Notes under the pieces: model-generated
Seen by the model: only the letters and a program-made list of their open reading frames with translations
What the model was told of the DNA's origin: nothing
The model's database searches: none
Assembly: GCA_017979445.1 (NCBI GenBank)
Contig: CM030719.1
Coordinates: 24,915,996-24,979,995, forward strand
DNA from: Akebia trifoliata
Lineage: Eukaryota; Streptophyta; Magnoliopsida; Ranunculales; Lardizabalaceae
DNA length: 64,000 bases
Direction of reading: 5' to 3'
Position numbers and translations under genes: made by a program
Shown: in pieces, positions 22,056 through 32,790 of the stretch
Layout of the letters: every line of letters starts with the position of its first letter
Position numbering within the stretch: position 1 is the first letter of the stretch

Positions 22056-22308
22056 TGTAAAGATCTAATTTTATTGAGAATTCTTAGATAGTTATTACAA
22101 ATGCCCAAATAGGGTATTTATAGGCATTACAAGAATAATCTAGAAAGTCTTAATTATCATATTCTAGAAGATTGTAAGAATAATCTAGAAAGTCTTAACT
22201 ATCCTAATCTAAAAGTTTATAAGAATAATCTAGAAAGTCCCAACTATCCTAATCTAGAATATTACAAAAATAAAGAATAATCAAGAATAATCTGGAGATA
22301 TCCTATTA
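22056..22308 (-). repeat. 3' LTR of the copia element (253 bp)
   Basis: Begins TGTAAAGATC and ends CTATTA on +; in element orientation TAATAG...TTTACA, a TA...CA rather than TG...CA LTR. Inside are three 45-bp direct repeats (AAGAATAATCTAGAAAGTC...). Confidence 0.95.
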
Positions 22309-22319
22309 GGCCCCCTTAA
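22309..22319 (-). promoter_or_regulatory. Polypurine tract of the copia element
   Basis: TTAAGGGGGCC on the minus strand lies directly against the 3' LTR start (TAATAGG), which fixes that LTR boundary. The RNase H frame ends just upstream. Confidence 0.85.
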
Positions 22320-24342
22320 GATGGTGATCCAGAGTAGATACCAATCTTGAAAACTAAGTCACGTAGTCGAGTCCGAGAAAGAGGCTTTGTAAGAACGTCG
22401 GCAAGCTGATCAGTGGAAGAAACGTGGGACACGCGAAGCATAAAGCATTGAAAAAGGTCCTGAACAAAATGATAATCAATGGAGATGTGCTTCATGCGAG
22501 AATGAAAAACGGGATTAGCACAAAGATACGTTGCGCCAATGTTATCACTGTAAATAACTGGTGTTGAGGGGAGTGAGACCCCAAGTTCAGCAAGTAGAGA
22601 CCTAACCCACTGAACTTCTGATGCAGCAGAGGCAATCGCTCTGTACTCAGTTTCAGTAGAGGAATGGGCCATAGAGAGTTGCTTCTTCGAGCTCCAAGAG
22701 ATGGGATTAGGACCAAGAAAAAGAACATAGGCCCTGTAAATGTGCGATCATCAGAGTTTCCAGCCCAGTCAGCATCAGTGAAACAGTGAAGAGATAGAGA
22801 AGAGCTTGCACGAAGTCGAAGTCCAAGATCACGAGTACCATTTAGATAGCGAAGTAGACGCTTGGCAGCACCCGAATGACGTTCAAACGATGCATGCATA
22901 AATTGTGAGAGTTTGTTAACGGCGAAGGCAATGTCTGGGCGCGTGACAAGGAGGTACTGAAGACTTCCAATAACCTGTCGATACAAAGTGGCATCCGTGG
23001 AGGGAGAGCGATCATAAAGTGAAAGTATAGTACCAACTGCAAGAGGTGTCTGAATCGATTTAGAAAAGAGCATGTTGTGTCGAGCAAGTAAGTCCACAAT
23101 GTACTTCCGTTGAGAGAGGAAACATGAGTTTTGGTGCGAGAGAACTTCGATACCGAGAAAGTAGGATAACAATCCCAAGTCTTTGATAGAGAACCTGGCA
23201 GCCAGCTGATCAATGACGCGAGAAACAAAAATAGTATCACTACCCGTGATGATTAAGTCATCAACATATACCAGGAAGTAAGCAATGAGACCATCGTGGT
23301 TAAACACAAAGAGAGACGTGTCCGACTGTGCATGAACAAAGCCCAACTGAAGTAAAAAGCTACGAAGTTCTTGATACCACACCCGAGGTACTTGCTTAAG
23401 ACCGTAGATGGCTTTCTTAAGTTTACAAACATAAGAGGAAAAATTGGCATCAATAAAGCCAGGTGGCTGTGCCATATAGATCTCTTCATCAAGATGACCA
23501 TGGAGGAAAGCATTATTGACGTCAAGTTGCCGAAGAGCCCAACTTCGTGACAATGCTAGACTCAGAACAAGACGAACAGTAGTGGGCTTAACAACTGGGC
23601 TAAAATTGTCATAGTAATCAATGCTGGGTCGTTGGTGAAAACCTTTCGCAACAAGACGAGCTTTGTATTTGTCAATAGATCCATCAGGATTGCGCTTGAT
23701 TCGAAACACCCATTTACAACCAACTATATTCTGCAAGCCACTAGAAAGAACAAGATCCCACGTACCATTCCGAAGAAGAGCATCAAACTCAGTGGACATA
23801 GCAGAGCGCCATCGTGGATTAGTAAGGGCTTGAGTTACACTTGTGGGCTCAAAGTCAGTAGATGGATGGGAAGAGATAAGGCAATACTTGGGGTTCTGCT
23901 TGTGAATGTTATTTTTGGAGTGGGTGAGCATAGGGTGGCTATTGAAAATGGGTTTGGGCAAGGTGGAAGTAATCGGGGAAATGGGAGGGACAGAGGAAGA
24001 GCTCGGTGGTGATGAATCATTGTTGGAGGCCGTGAGCGAGACCGAGGATGAGGGTTTATCATTGAGCAAAAGAGACAAACTGGCAGCACCACCACGTGAG
24101 GTAGACGGGGCTTTAAAGAAAAGAGAGGAAGATGACGAAGGACTCGAGGGTGGGACAGATGAGACAGGCATTGAAAATGGAAAAACGTCTTCGACGAACT
24201 CAACATGACGAGAAGTAAATATTTTGGAAGAAGATTGATCATAGCAGATATATGCATTTTGTGTTAAGGAGTAGCCGAGAAAGACACACGCACGAGATCG
24301 AGGTTCCAATTTATGAGCGGTATATGAACGCAACCATGGGTA
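22316..24342 (-). pseudogene. copia pol, distal part: end of integrase, RT and RNase H (frameshifted)
   Basis: This part resumes after the TAG at 24346-24348 with CYPWLRSYTAHKLEPRSRAC, in the same frame. The RT follows: TEFDALLRNGTWDLV, KYKARLVAKGF, QLDVNNAFLHG, and the catalytic YVDDLIITG motif (active-site Asp pair), then DIAFAVNKLSQF and RYLNGT. RNase H has FTDADWAGNSDDR and, after the shift, SSTETEYRAIASAASEVQW. The frame breaks near 22731-22734 at GGGCC, where one base fewer than related elements leaves the RNase H end in another frame (22316-22672 reads it to a natural stop). RT would copy element RNA into DNA and RNase H would remove the RNA. This copy cannot make the complete protein. 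Confidence 0.93.
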
Positions 24343-24345
24343 ACA

Positions 24346-25518
24346 CTAACAACCAAAGACACGAAGCTTTTGAAAGTTAGGAGGATGACCAAACAATTTT
24401 TCAAATGAAGACATCATGGAGAGATTGGATTTGGGCATGCGGTTGATGAAGTAGGTAGCTGTGGCAAAAGCAAAGGGCCAAAAAGTAAGAGGGATGGACG
24501 CATGATGGAGGAAGGTGAGACCGGTATCGACAATATGACGGTGTTGACATTCTGAAAAGCCATTGTGTTCGGGAGTATGTGGAGGTGTTGTGAGATGTGT
24601 AATCCCATTAGATGCAAGAAAGGAACAAAGTGCAATATATTCCCCCCCGTTGTCTATGTATAAGGTAACTATTTTAGTTTTGAAGTAGTTTTCCACAAGA
24701 GACTTAAATTTGACAAAGGTTTCAAGAACATCTGCTTTTCGCCTTAGAGGATATAACCATATGTACTTAGTAAAGTGGTCAACAAAAACAACATAATACT
24801 TGAATCCATCAACCGAGAAAACAGGAGAAGACCACACATCAGAAAAAATTAATTCAAGGGGTGTTGAAGATGAAAGGGTAGATTCATAAAACGAAAGCTT
24901 GTGGCTTTTATTAATTTTGCAAGAATTACAAGAAAATTTTGATAGAAGACGGGAAGATAAAGAAAAAACATTAGATGAGGCTAAATGACGAATAATTTTG
25001 TGGGATGGGTGACCAAGATGGGAATGCCACAAAGACAATGAGTGAGTGACAGACAAGAGAGCACGTGGTGGAGCTGACGAGCCCGTCGTGACCGGCCAAT
25101 AATAAACTCTGTCCTTATGTGGTCCTTGAAGAAGAAGGGCCCCCGTTTGACGATCCTTTACCTGAAAGCCAGACATGGAAAAGACAACAACAACATTGTT
25201 AGTGTTACATAATTGGGAGACAGAGATAAGATTTTTTGTCATAGTTGGAACACAAAGAGTATTTGGGAAGGATAATGAGGATGAAGTGGGTAGGTTTAGG
25301 GAGCCAGTATGAGTGATAACCAGGCCTTTACCATTACCGATGACAATGTCATCAAAACCATCATAAGGAGAGTGAAGCGAAAGGTTCGCAAGATTAGTAG
25401 TGACGTGATGAGAAGCACCAGAGTCTAGGATCCATTCAGATGGTGTTGAAGAAGCTGATGGATGAGTGGCCGTGTGAGCACTTGGCACCGAATAGGCTGG
25501 ACGAGGCCGGGGACGTGA
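24346..25518 (-). pseudogene. copia pol, proximal part: protease and integrase, ending at an internal TAG
   Basis: The frame is continuous with gag apart from one TAG. It opens with SRPRPRPAYS, then the aspartic protease motif WILDSGASHHVTT (catalytic DSG). The GAG-pre-integrase zinc region is LWHSHLGHPSHKII...CNSCKINKSHKL (HHCC pattern). The integrase core has FSDVWSSP (first Asp), YIDNGGEY (second Asp) and EHNGFSECQHRHI (Glu). It ends LRVFGC followed by TAG at 24346-24348, where relatives have a sense codon before CYPW, so this is probably a point nonsense mutation. The integrase would insert the cDNA; here it is cut off from RT. Confidence 0.93.
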
Positions 25519-26493
25519 CTATTGGACAGTAGGAGTCCATGGAATATGCTTGAAAATAGAACAACGTTTTGCGGAATGGCCTTGTTGTTCACACAATTGA
25601 CAGCGACTGAGATACGGGCGTTGTCCTTGATTGTTGACGGAAAATGGAGGTCGAGATGTCAAGGAGGCTTGTGGCGATCGGACTGACTGACCGCGAGTTT
25701 GGTTAAAGGGGGGGGGAAGACCACGCGATGGTTGGGGCGATGAAGCATAACTCTGTGGGGAAGACCGAGTAGCAGGGAAAGCTGTGGCAGGGATAGGAGA
25801 AGATGAATCTGTTTTGACCACCAGTTGTGCTTCATGGTTGAGCAGTTTCTCATGTAGCTCATCGAAAGAGATGGATGTTTCTCGTGCTTGAATAACATTA
25901 GAGAGTTCTTTATAATTCTCGTAAATACCATTAAGAATTTTCATGACGAGATCTTCAGAATCAACCGAGACGTTCATAAGGGCTAATGCATCAATAGTGG
26001 TTTTGATACCTTGCATATACTTAGTGATAGACTGAGTACCTTTGACGGGATTGGTGAGGCGGCCCTTGAGATCGAGAATGCGACCCCGAGTCGGCTTAGC
26101 ATAGGTGTTGGAAAGAATCGTCCAAGCATCATAGGATGTTTTTATAGTAGCAATGAATGGGATTAGTGACGGTGTGAGAGAACCGATGATGGCGTTGAGC
26201 AAGAGTTGGTCTTGACGAATCCATATGAGATAATCGGGATTTGGTGATGAGACACCGTTTTGCATGATGGTGGAAGGTGGACATGGTTTTGTTCCATCAA
26301 TAAATCTGAGTAAGTCGTAACCGATGAGAAGCCTTTGAAATTGGAGCCTCCATGCGGTGTAATTTGTGGATGTGAGTTTTAGAGGTGCTTGTGCTGAAAC
26401 ATTAATAACAATGAGGTATGTGGTGTTGTCTAGAGGATTAATGACGGTGGGGTGGGGGGTGGTAGATGACGGTGTGGTTGGAGTGGAGGCCAT
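25519..26493 (-). CDS. copia gag (UBN2-type capsid/nucleocapsid protein), intact frame
   Basis: This is a 324-residue open frame. The start ATG lies about 85 bp inside the PBS, a normal position. Residues about 40-75 (LTSTNYTAWRLQFQRLL, GYDLLRFIDGTKPCPP) and the central KGRLTNPVKGTQSITKYMQ stretch are typical of the UBN2/retrotrans_gag family. A CCHC zinc knuckle (CQLCEQQGHSAKRC) sits about 15 residues before the stop, where nucleocapsid is expected. Gag would form the virus-like particle and package element RNA. It ends at TAG (25519-25521), after which the same frame continues into protease. This may be a mutation or a readthrough stop. Confidence 0.9.
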   Translation of the reverse strand: MASTPTTPSSTTPHPTVINPLDNTTYLIVINVSAQAPLKLTSTNYTAWRLQFQRLLIGYDLLRFIDGTKPCPPSTIMQNGVSSPNPDYLIWIRQDQLLLNAIIGSLTPSLIPFIATIKTSYDAWTILSNTYAKPTRGRILDLKGRLTNPVKGTQSITKYMQGIKTTIDALALMNVSVDSEDLVMKILNGIYENYKELSNVIQARETSISFDELHEKLLNHEAQLVVKTDSSSPIPATAFPATRSSPQSYASSPQPSRGLPPPFNQTRGQSVRSPQASLTSRPPFSVNNQGQRPYLSRCQLCEQQGHSAKRCSIFKHIPWTPTVQ

Positions 26494-26565
26494 GACTTCA
26501 AAAGAAAATTTTTGTGGTGGAGGTGTGATCGGCTAGCGTTAAGAAATGGGTGGCGTTAGCCTTTA

Positions 26566-26578
26566 GTCTCTAATACCA
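26566..26578 (-). promoter_or_regulatory. Primer binding site of the copia element
   Basis: TGGTATTAGAGAC on the minus strand starts directly after the 5' LTR. It resembles the initiator-Met tRNA site TGGTATCAGAGC, the usual primer of copia elements, with one or two mismatches. Confidence 0.85.
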
Positions 26579-26831
26579 TGTAAAGATCTAATTTGATTGA
26601 GAATTCTTAGATAGTTATTACAAATGCCCAAATAGGGTATTTATAGGCATTACAAGAATAATCTAGAAAGTCTTAATTATCATATTCTAGAAGATTGTAA
26701 GAATAATCTAGAAAGTCTTAACTATCCTAATCTAAAAGTTTATAAGAATAATCTAGAAAGTCCCAACTATCCTAATCTAGAATATTACAAGAATAAAGAA
26801 TAATCAAGAATAATCCGGAGATATCCTATTA
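26579..26831 (-). repeat. 5' LTR of the copia element (253 bp)
   Basis: Same length as the 3' LTR, with three visible differences (T/G near the start, and A/G and T/C near the CTATTA end). Followed by CATCC, the second TSD copy. Confidence 0.95.
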
Positions 26832-27419
26832 CATCCCACATTCCAAATTCGAGGATGAGTTCAACTACGAAACAAGTCAGATTCATTTTCCTACTATAAT
26901 GAGAGAGACTCCCTGAATGAATCATCCCATCAAGCCCCTGATTTTCACACGAGTGCCCTGCACAAATATTTGAACAAGGCTTTGATGATCATGATTTAGT
27001 CAAATTCTTGAGGATAAGTTATTGATGAGGTTCATGATTGGTTTCCTATTTTAAAACTCCATTATATCTAAGTTTCCAACTTATACCAAATTGATATTTT
27101 TTTGCACCGTTCTCAAAAACTTATTGTTAAAGAGCGATTTTTAATGTCTCTAATTTAAAATTACGGCTTCCTATAATTTGTTCATAACTCTTCAAGTTTC
27201 CTTTTTCTAATTCTCTCTGCTTCTCTATGTTTGTCCTTCAAATATTGCTAAGCAATTCTCTTTATAATTCAGTCAATTATTTATCACCACACTTCTATTC
27301 CAAATGGACCTCAAAATCTATTATATAGATTGGATTTCCCTAAAAAAAAAAAATTATTTGACATATTTAAAACTTCTTTTAACATAGATCCCTCAAGTTA
27401 GTATTTTTATGATATCCTA

Positions 27420-27562
27420 CCTTTTTTATTGATTAAATTTTTTTGTGTTGCCAGGTAAATCTGTTTTTAATGAGTTAGTAACTCGGGGTGTTAGTGAGAA
27501 TTGAACTCAGGTCAATGGTATCATCACCCAGAGACGTTACCAAATAAGCTAGTGGGCACGTA
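27420..27562 (-). mobile_element. tRNA-derived SINE
   Basis: On the minus strand, TAGCTTATTTGGTAACG (27535-27551) matches an RNA polymerase III A box and GAGTTCAATTCTC (27496-27508) matches a B box, 26 bp apart. GTGCCCAC precedes the A box at the expected 5' end. The 3' end is unclear and fades into T-rich sequence near 27420. Confidence 0.55.
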
Positions 27563-28332
27563 CTAATTTTTCATTTCTGATATTTAGTTCTTTATATTTT
27601 GAAAGATGTATATTCTATTGGCTCAATGTTTAGACTCAATTCAAGTGCATTCAGTTAGTGCACGGTGCTTTAGATTCTTGATTGTACTCAATTCATTTAG
27701 TTAGGTAACGAATTTTGAGGAGCATTCGTTTTCCCACTTTTCTCTCACATTTTTATTCTTTTAGGCCCAATATAGAACCTGAGTTTTGTGTGGCTGTTAG
27801 ATAATCCATTTAGTAAAAATTTTATTTCTTCTTGGTCCCTCAACCTCTTCTCATGTTATAATATTTTTGAAATATTCAAATTACCCATTTTTCATTTTCT
27901 TCACATACTTAAGTTTTCAATGACGATTCTAATCAATTTTTATGATTTTTCATCGTGGATGATGAAAGGAAGTGATATGTTTCTAGTTTCGAACATTTAG
28001 ATATAGATTTTGATTTTTCTGACGATTTATAATAAAAAATGAACAAACTTGAGATTTAAAAATTTGTATACAGCGTCATGCTCACCACTTTTTATCTATT
28101 GTCGAGTTCAACAGTTTTATTGTTTAGCTCACCAATTCTTATTTATTGTCGACCTTATCACTTTTTATTGTTGCGTTTGAATTATTTTTTTTTTTAAATG
28201 TTGAACTAGAAAATAAAAAGTGGTGAGTAGCTGGACGCTGGTAATACCCAGCAGTTTTTGTTTTTCGAGTTTTTTCACTAGAATACATGGAAAGATCGAC
28301 TAATATCTTGACATAATAATGATTAACTTACC

Positions 28333-28807
28333 AAAACATGCTCCGAAAATTAAAAATTTTCCAAAATGGTTCACTATTCAAATTAATTCCGAAAACAATA
28401 ATGGTAATTTACCATTTTTTAAAATAAGATTTTTTTTATCAAAATAGTAAGAAATAAAATGAACAGTATTTTTTTACTAATTTTGTACCCAAAATTCCCT
28501 TTTTTAACTTTATATTGAAATTATTTAATTACCCTTCTTTTAATTTATGTTCAAATTACATTTGTACTCTTCTATCTTTTTATTACCCAATAGTGTATAA
28601 AAGAGTTGGGTTTTGATACATATGGAGAGTAAATAAGTACAAGAAAGAGAAAATGGTATTTTTGGCCAAAAAAAAATTGAAAGTACAGTTAATTATTTTT
28701 AATACTTTGTTAAAAAGACTTATTTCCGAAAATAGTAATTCATCATTTTCAGAATAATTTGAATAGTGCACCGTTTTGGGAAATTTACAATTTTCGTGCT
28801 CTGTTTT
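28333..28807. mobile_element. MITE or foldback element with about 95-bp inverted ends
   Basis: The left arm (28333 to about 28430, AAAACATGCTCCGAAAATT...) is the imperfect complement of about 28712-28807 (...TTTTCGTGCTCTGTTTT). The interior is AT-rich. Long arms suggest a Mutator-like MITE, but I could not define a TSD. The antisense open frame 28583-28915 crosses its right arm and is not a gene. Confidence 0.7.
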
Positions 28808-29464
28808 AATAATTTGCTTTAGTTTTAATTTAAGGTCCTGAATCCTATGAACAACTCTTCGAGTATATTCCAGACCAAAATCCAATGGCAAGAAATCACT
28901 CATCTCCATGATCATTGATGGGAAGTAGAGTAGCTACGCAACTCCCCTGGGATTGAATAACATTTAGTTGATAGTTTTTTCATCCCTAATCTACTCCCAG
29001 TCATAGTCACAAAATTCTTCAAATAAGGATCGGCTGATAAATCAAGGGATACATAGATACATCGATAATTTATTGATTAATCATCAAATTGAAAACATTT
29101 TCTTTAATCTCCAAATTTTATCTTTGTCAACCTTCAAATAATAGGATGAAGGTAGTGTTTTCAGGGAGGAGGATGAAGATTATGGAATTGGGGAAGGAAA
29201 CCCAATGCATCACAAAAGAGAAAAATTTGATGGACTCTTTTAAATACTACATGAAAAAAGAGTTAAATTCAATGGACCTTGACATCAAATTTACACATTT
29301 TTTCGAGCAGTGACCTAAACATCATTTGTTTTGTCCCCAAATTTTCACAAACTTATTTGAATCAACCGAACTGAATCCCTTTCAAATAATAGTTTGAATT
29401 CGAACTAGATTATTGTGCTAGGTTGAAGTTATGCTGCATGTAAGTCCAAATTAAAATTTTAATC

Positions 29465-29575
29465 TTGGAACCATCATCCTGTGGTCTAAACCATTGGATT
29501 ATCTAGTGGATGCAAAAGTCTAATTTAACAAACACATGGTTGTACAGTTCTCAAGATTAGTGCACTATGTGGAAA
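29465..29575 (+). repeat. Dispersed repeat D1, copy 2
   Basis: Diverged partner of 18620-18735, same orientation. Family unknown. Confidence 0.5.
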
Positions 29576-29751
29576 AAGGTTATATTTGACAGTTTTCGAC
29601 CATTGAATTTTGTAAAATTTGATGGACCAACCCATCAAATTAGCCCTTCCAATTTTTTTATGTAGAAAACACCTTTAGATGGCTTCGAGCCATCAAATTA
29701 AGCGCTGAATTCACTGCTGAAACCTAACAAAATCACCGAAAAATAGCAATT

Positions 29752-29935
29752 ATTTGCACCCCAACTTTTAAGTATTATATCCCTTTTCTCAAATTATTTA
29801 TCACCCTAATTAAAAATTAAAACACAGCTGAAAAAAATTAGAGCTGCTACTTGCACTCCAACTTTTACTTACTACATCTCATTTCTTAAATTATTTACCT
29901 CAACCTAATTAATGATTAAAACACACCATTAAACA
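29752..29935 (+). repeat. Diverged 99-bp tandem duplication
   Basis: Two adjacent copies start TTTGCACCCCAACTTTTA and CTTGCACTCCAACTTTTA and end ATTAAAACACA. About 15-20% different by eye. Confidence 0.7.
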
Positions 29936-30947
29936 TTACATAACTTCAATAGGGATCTACAATCAAGACATTACTCAACATTACAAAGCATTTGAGCTGT
30001 TACAAATATAAGTTTACAATACTTACAGCAACCAATCTCAAAGTACTGTGACGGAGATATCAGGATCAAGTATAAAAAAAGACTTAAGTATTGTGGCATG
30101 TTTGTTGGACATCAGCCATTCACAACACACAAAGCAACTGATATCTCATCTTATTCCTTGAACAACTCAATTTACGGATTTGGCATGAATATAGTATGCC
30201 TTACCCCATTGGCTAAGTAATAAGAATATTATTTAGCCATTCATATCTATCTTGATTCTTGAGCCATATCATCATAATAACTACAAAATCATCTCTTGTT
30301 ATTGATCTCTTATAATAAAGAAGCCCTCTAACTAGACTTCTAGAAGACAAACTAAAATAGATGCTATTCTAAAAAAATTGGGCAATGATAAAATCATATT
30401 ATAGCTGAGTTTTAACAGAAAAATTTCTACTGATAAAAAGTATGAGATCAAAATGGATACCATTCTTGGGGTAATGTTGTGATGTCCAAGCCTGATCTCA
30501 ATATCTTCCATTTTCTGCATTTGTGTGTTATTTAGACATACCCTTCCACTTTAAGGTGAATGAACCACCAAGAGATGAATTGGATTCATTCTCAATTTCA
30601 GGACTGCTAGCATTTTGAACATTATATCACTTAATAGTTACAAATATTAGCAATGAACACTCCAACTGGAAATATAACCAATGGAAGCACACAAGTCATC
30701 CCTACTTATATTAGAAAGGCAAAACAAGAGTTACTTCAATCTAGGACAATGATGACAAAGAATTCTTTCTTAAAACATCCAAGTCATTGAACAATATAAA
30801 TTGTAAAAGTTGTCATGCAAACTCCTAAGGTTAGAAAATATATAGAATAGAAGAACGTAGAAATGTCATACAAGGACAATATATTAACATTAATCCCAAT
30901 AATATCCATGTCATCAAACCAGAAAAGACTTATGGTTCTAGCTGAAC

Positions 30948-31124
30948 TCACTTCAACTTCATAGAACTTGAAGCATAATCGAGAGCTATCCAAGGAAAGC
31001 TTGGTTTGGTTGAATTGAGTTTTCCATTGACACTCGGACCAGGCCCTCCAACGGATATCAATTCTCCATAAGCAGCTGACTCTTCAATTCCAACAAATAC
31101 GATAGGTACTCCTCCATTCAACAT
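30948..31124 (-). pseudogene. Possible exon remnant of an unidentified host gene
   Basis: A 58-codon open stretch on the minus strand has balanced residue use unlike its surroundings (NGGVPIVFVGIEESAAYGEL, then VGGPGPSVNGKL). A GTGAGT splice-donor consensus overlaps its last codons (AAGTTGAA|GTGAGT). I see no clear acceptor and no matching neighbour exon, and I do not recognise the protein. It could be a gene fragment or chance. Confidence 0.25.
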
Positions 31125-32458
31125 TAACCAAGTATATGAATTAATTATAAATCAATATGTTCATAGAAATACACGATCCAACAACACTTGATCATTATAA
31201 CCCAAACAGAGAAAGGATGTAAGCCATACATAAAAGGAGTTATTGCTCCATACTAAAATGTTGGGATTAAAAGATTTGTAGAACAAAATGGATTAAAAAG
31301 ATGAAGCATCATGAAACAAGCTACCACTGTGATTTGGAGAGCTAAGAAAACCCAAGGATTTTTATAAACTAGAACGTTGACTCACTTAATTTGTTTGAAA
31401 AAAATAATTTGATTAACAGATTTTTTTGAACTCTACAAATATGCTAATTGACATACAACTAGTCTATCAACATATTAGTCTTGGTCTTTACATTTATATT
31501 GTCTCTTATAAAAGCATGAGGAAACATGCTTAGAACATTGAGGAAACATGGTCTTAAACCCAAGTTGATCCAAAACCAACTTTAGATTAATTTGTTACTG
31601 ATTTGGACCAACTCGTAAGAAGAAAATGCACTCTAAACTCTCATGACTTAAAACCAAGGCAAATGATGTAAGAATTTGAGTTTAGAACCATGAGGAAACA
31701 TGGTCTTAAACACAAGTAGATTGAAAATCAACCTGAACCAAGGGTTAGTCATCAAGATTGAACCACTATTTTGAGTATTAAAAAGGGTCCCAACCCACAA
31801 TTTATAATATAGAAAATACAAGCTATGTGATTTCAACTTGGTTTTTCAAAGAAAGACACAATCTTCTAATCTTAAAAATTTGAGCTTTATCATTCGAAAT
31901 CCTAAAATTAAATGGAACTTTCTACAACGAAGATGAAAAACACTCTCAATCTTCTATTTAAAGATTTGCAAGTGGTTTGAAGTCACAACAGTCGGCAAGA
32001 AAACAAAAGTAGCGTTTTTATCAACCCCCAAAGATAATCTCATAATTCTCTAATAAAAATAACTTTCCAACAAATAGTCAAGATCATTATAGTCAAAAAA
32101 TTAAGTAAAGTAGACCTAAAAGAGAATTATGATATTATCAGTGAATTTGATAAACCCAAGAAACAATGGAAAAATCTAAAAATTGAGGATGAAAACCATT
32201 GAAACCCTAGGTTTTTCTAATGCATTAAAGCCTAGAAATGTCAAAGCACAAAGAAAATTTTGAAACAAAAAAGATAAATACATAGAGATAGAGAGGAGAG
32301 ATTCCAATCAAAATTACCTCAAACATGGAACAATTGAAAGCTTCATACATTAAATCTGAAACCTCCTCTCTAAAAAATCTCTGACAATCGAGATAGATCA
32401 ATTGATCAAGAGAGAGAGAGGGAGTGAGTGAGTGAGACAGAGAGGTTTGCACATCACA

Positions 32459-32790
32459 CACTACAACAAAAATAGAAATTAGGAATGGTTTGTAACTGTT
32501 CCAAAGACTGTCTAAAATGGTTGAAAGACCATCTCTTATCAAGGCATCATTAATGAATTTAAACAGCTAGAAACTGTTCTAAATCTCAGGATTTGGAATG
32601 GCTAAAAACCGTTATAAATCTGCATTTATAAAACGGAATGCACTAACATAAAAAAATACCTTAGACATTGATTTAAAATCCGATGTCTATAAGATTAATG
32701 TCCTAAATCTGAGACTTTAGGCATCCGTTACTAACCAATATCTAAAGTGGTCATAAACCAATACCTAAACTTTTAAAAAAAAATTTAAAT
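32459..32790 (+). mobile_element. CACTA (En/Spm-type) transposon terminus with subterminal repeats
   Basis: CACTACAACAAAAATAG at 32459-32475 is the classic CACTA terminal inverted repeat. It is followed by short subterminal repeats (GGAATGGTTTG, GGAATGGCTAAAAACCG; TTAGACATTGATTTAAAATC, CCTAAATCTGAGACTTTAGG). I found no opposite end (TTTTTGTTGTAGTG) to the right and no transposase, so this is a fragment or its far end was lost. Confidence 0.75.

Larger units (their letters stand above)
22056..26831 (-). mobile_element. Ty1/copia LTR retrotransposon, complete structure, coding-dead
   Basis: The element is 4776 bp on the minus strand. Both 253-bp LTRs, the PBS, the PPT and a perfect 5-bp TSD (CATCC at 22051-22055 and 26832-26836) are present. 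The order gag, protease, integrase, RT, RNase H identifies Ty1/copia. Short LTRs and the gag type (LTSTNYTAWRLQFQRLL) fit the Ale/Retrofit group, but the lineage is not proven. The LTRs differ at 3 of 253 positions by my count, so insertion is recent. The coding region has in-frame TAG codons between gag and pol and within integrase, plus a one-base frameshift in RNase H. Confidence 0.97.
26837..32458. other. Long non-genic interval between copia and the CACTA end
   Basis: AT-rich, with only short, unsupported open frames. Recognisable items: a SINE (27420-27562), an inverted-repeat MITE (28333-28807), a dispersed repeat (29465-29575), a 99-bp duplication (29752-29935), a possible exon remnant (30948-31124) and a short GA/GAGT microsatellite (32408-32437). 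I cannot explain the rest. Confidence 0.5.

Noticed and set aside
23632..24257. Several 90-140-codon frames on both strands over the copia pol gene
   Set aside because: Shadows of the real RT/integrase frame on the minus strand, which carries all the domain motifs.
28583..28915. 110-codon antisense frame
   Set aside because: It crosses the right arm of an inverted-repeat MITE and has low-complexity composition.
32408..32437. GAGAGA/GAGTGAGT run as a regulatory GAGA element
   Set aside because: A simple microsatellite with no associated gene.
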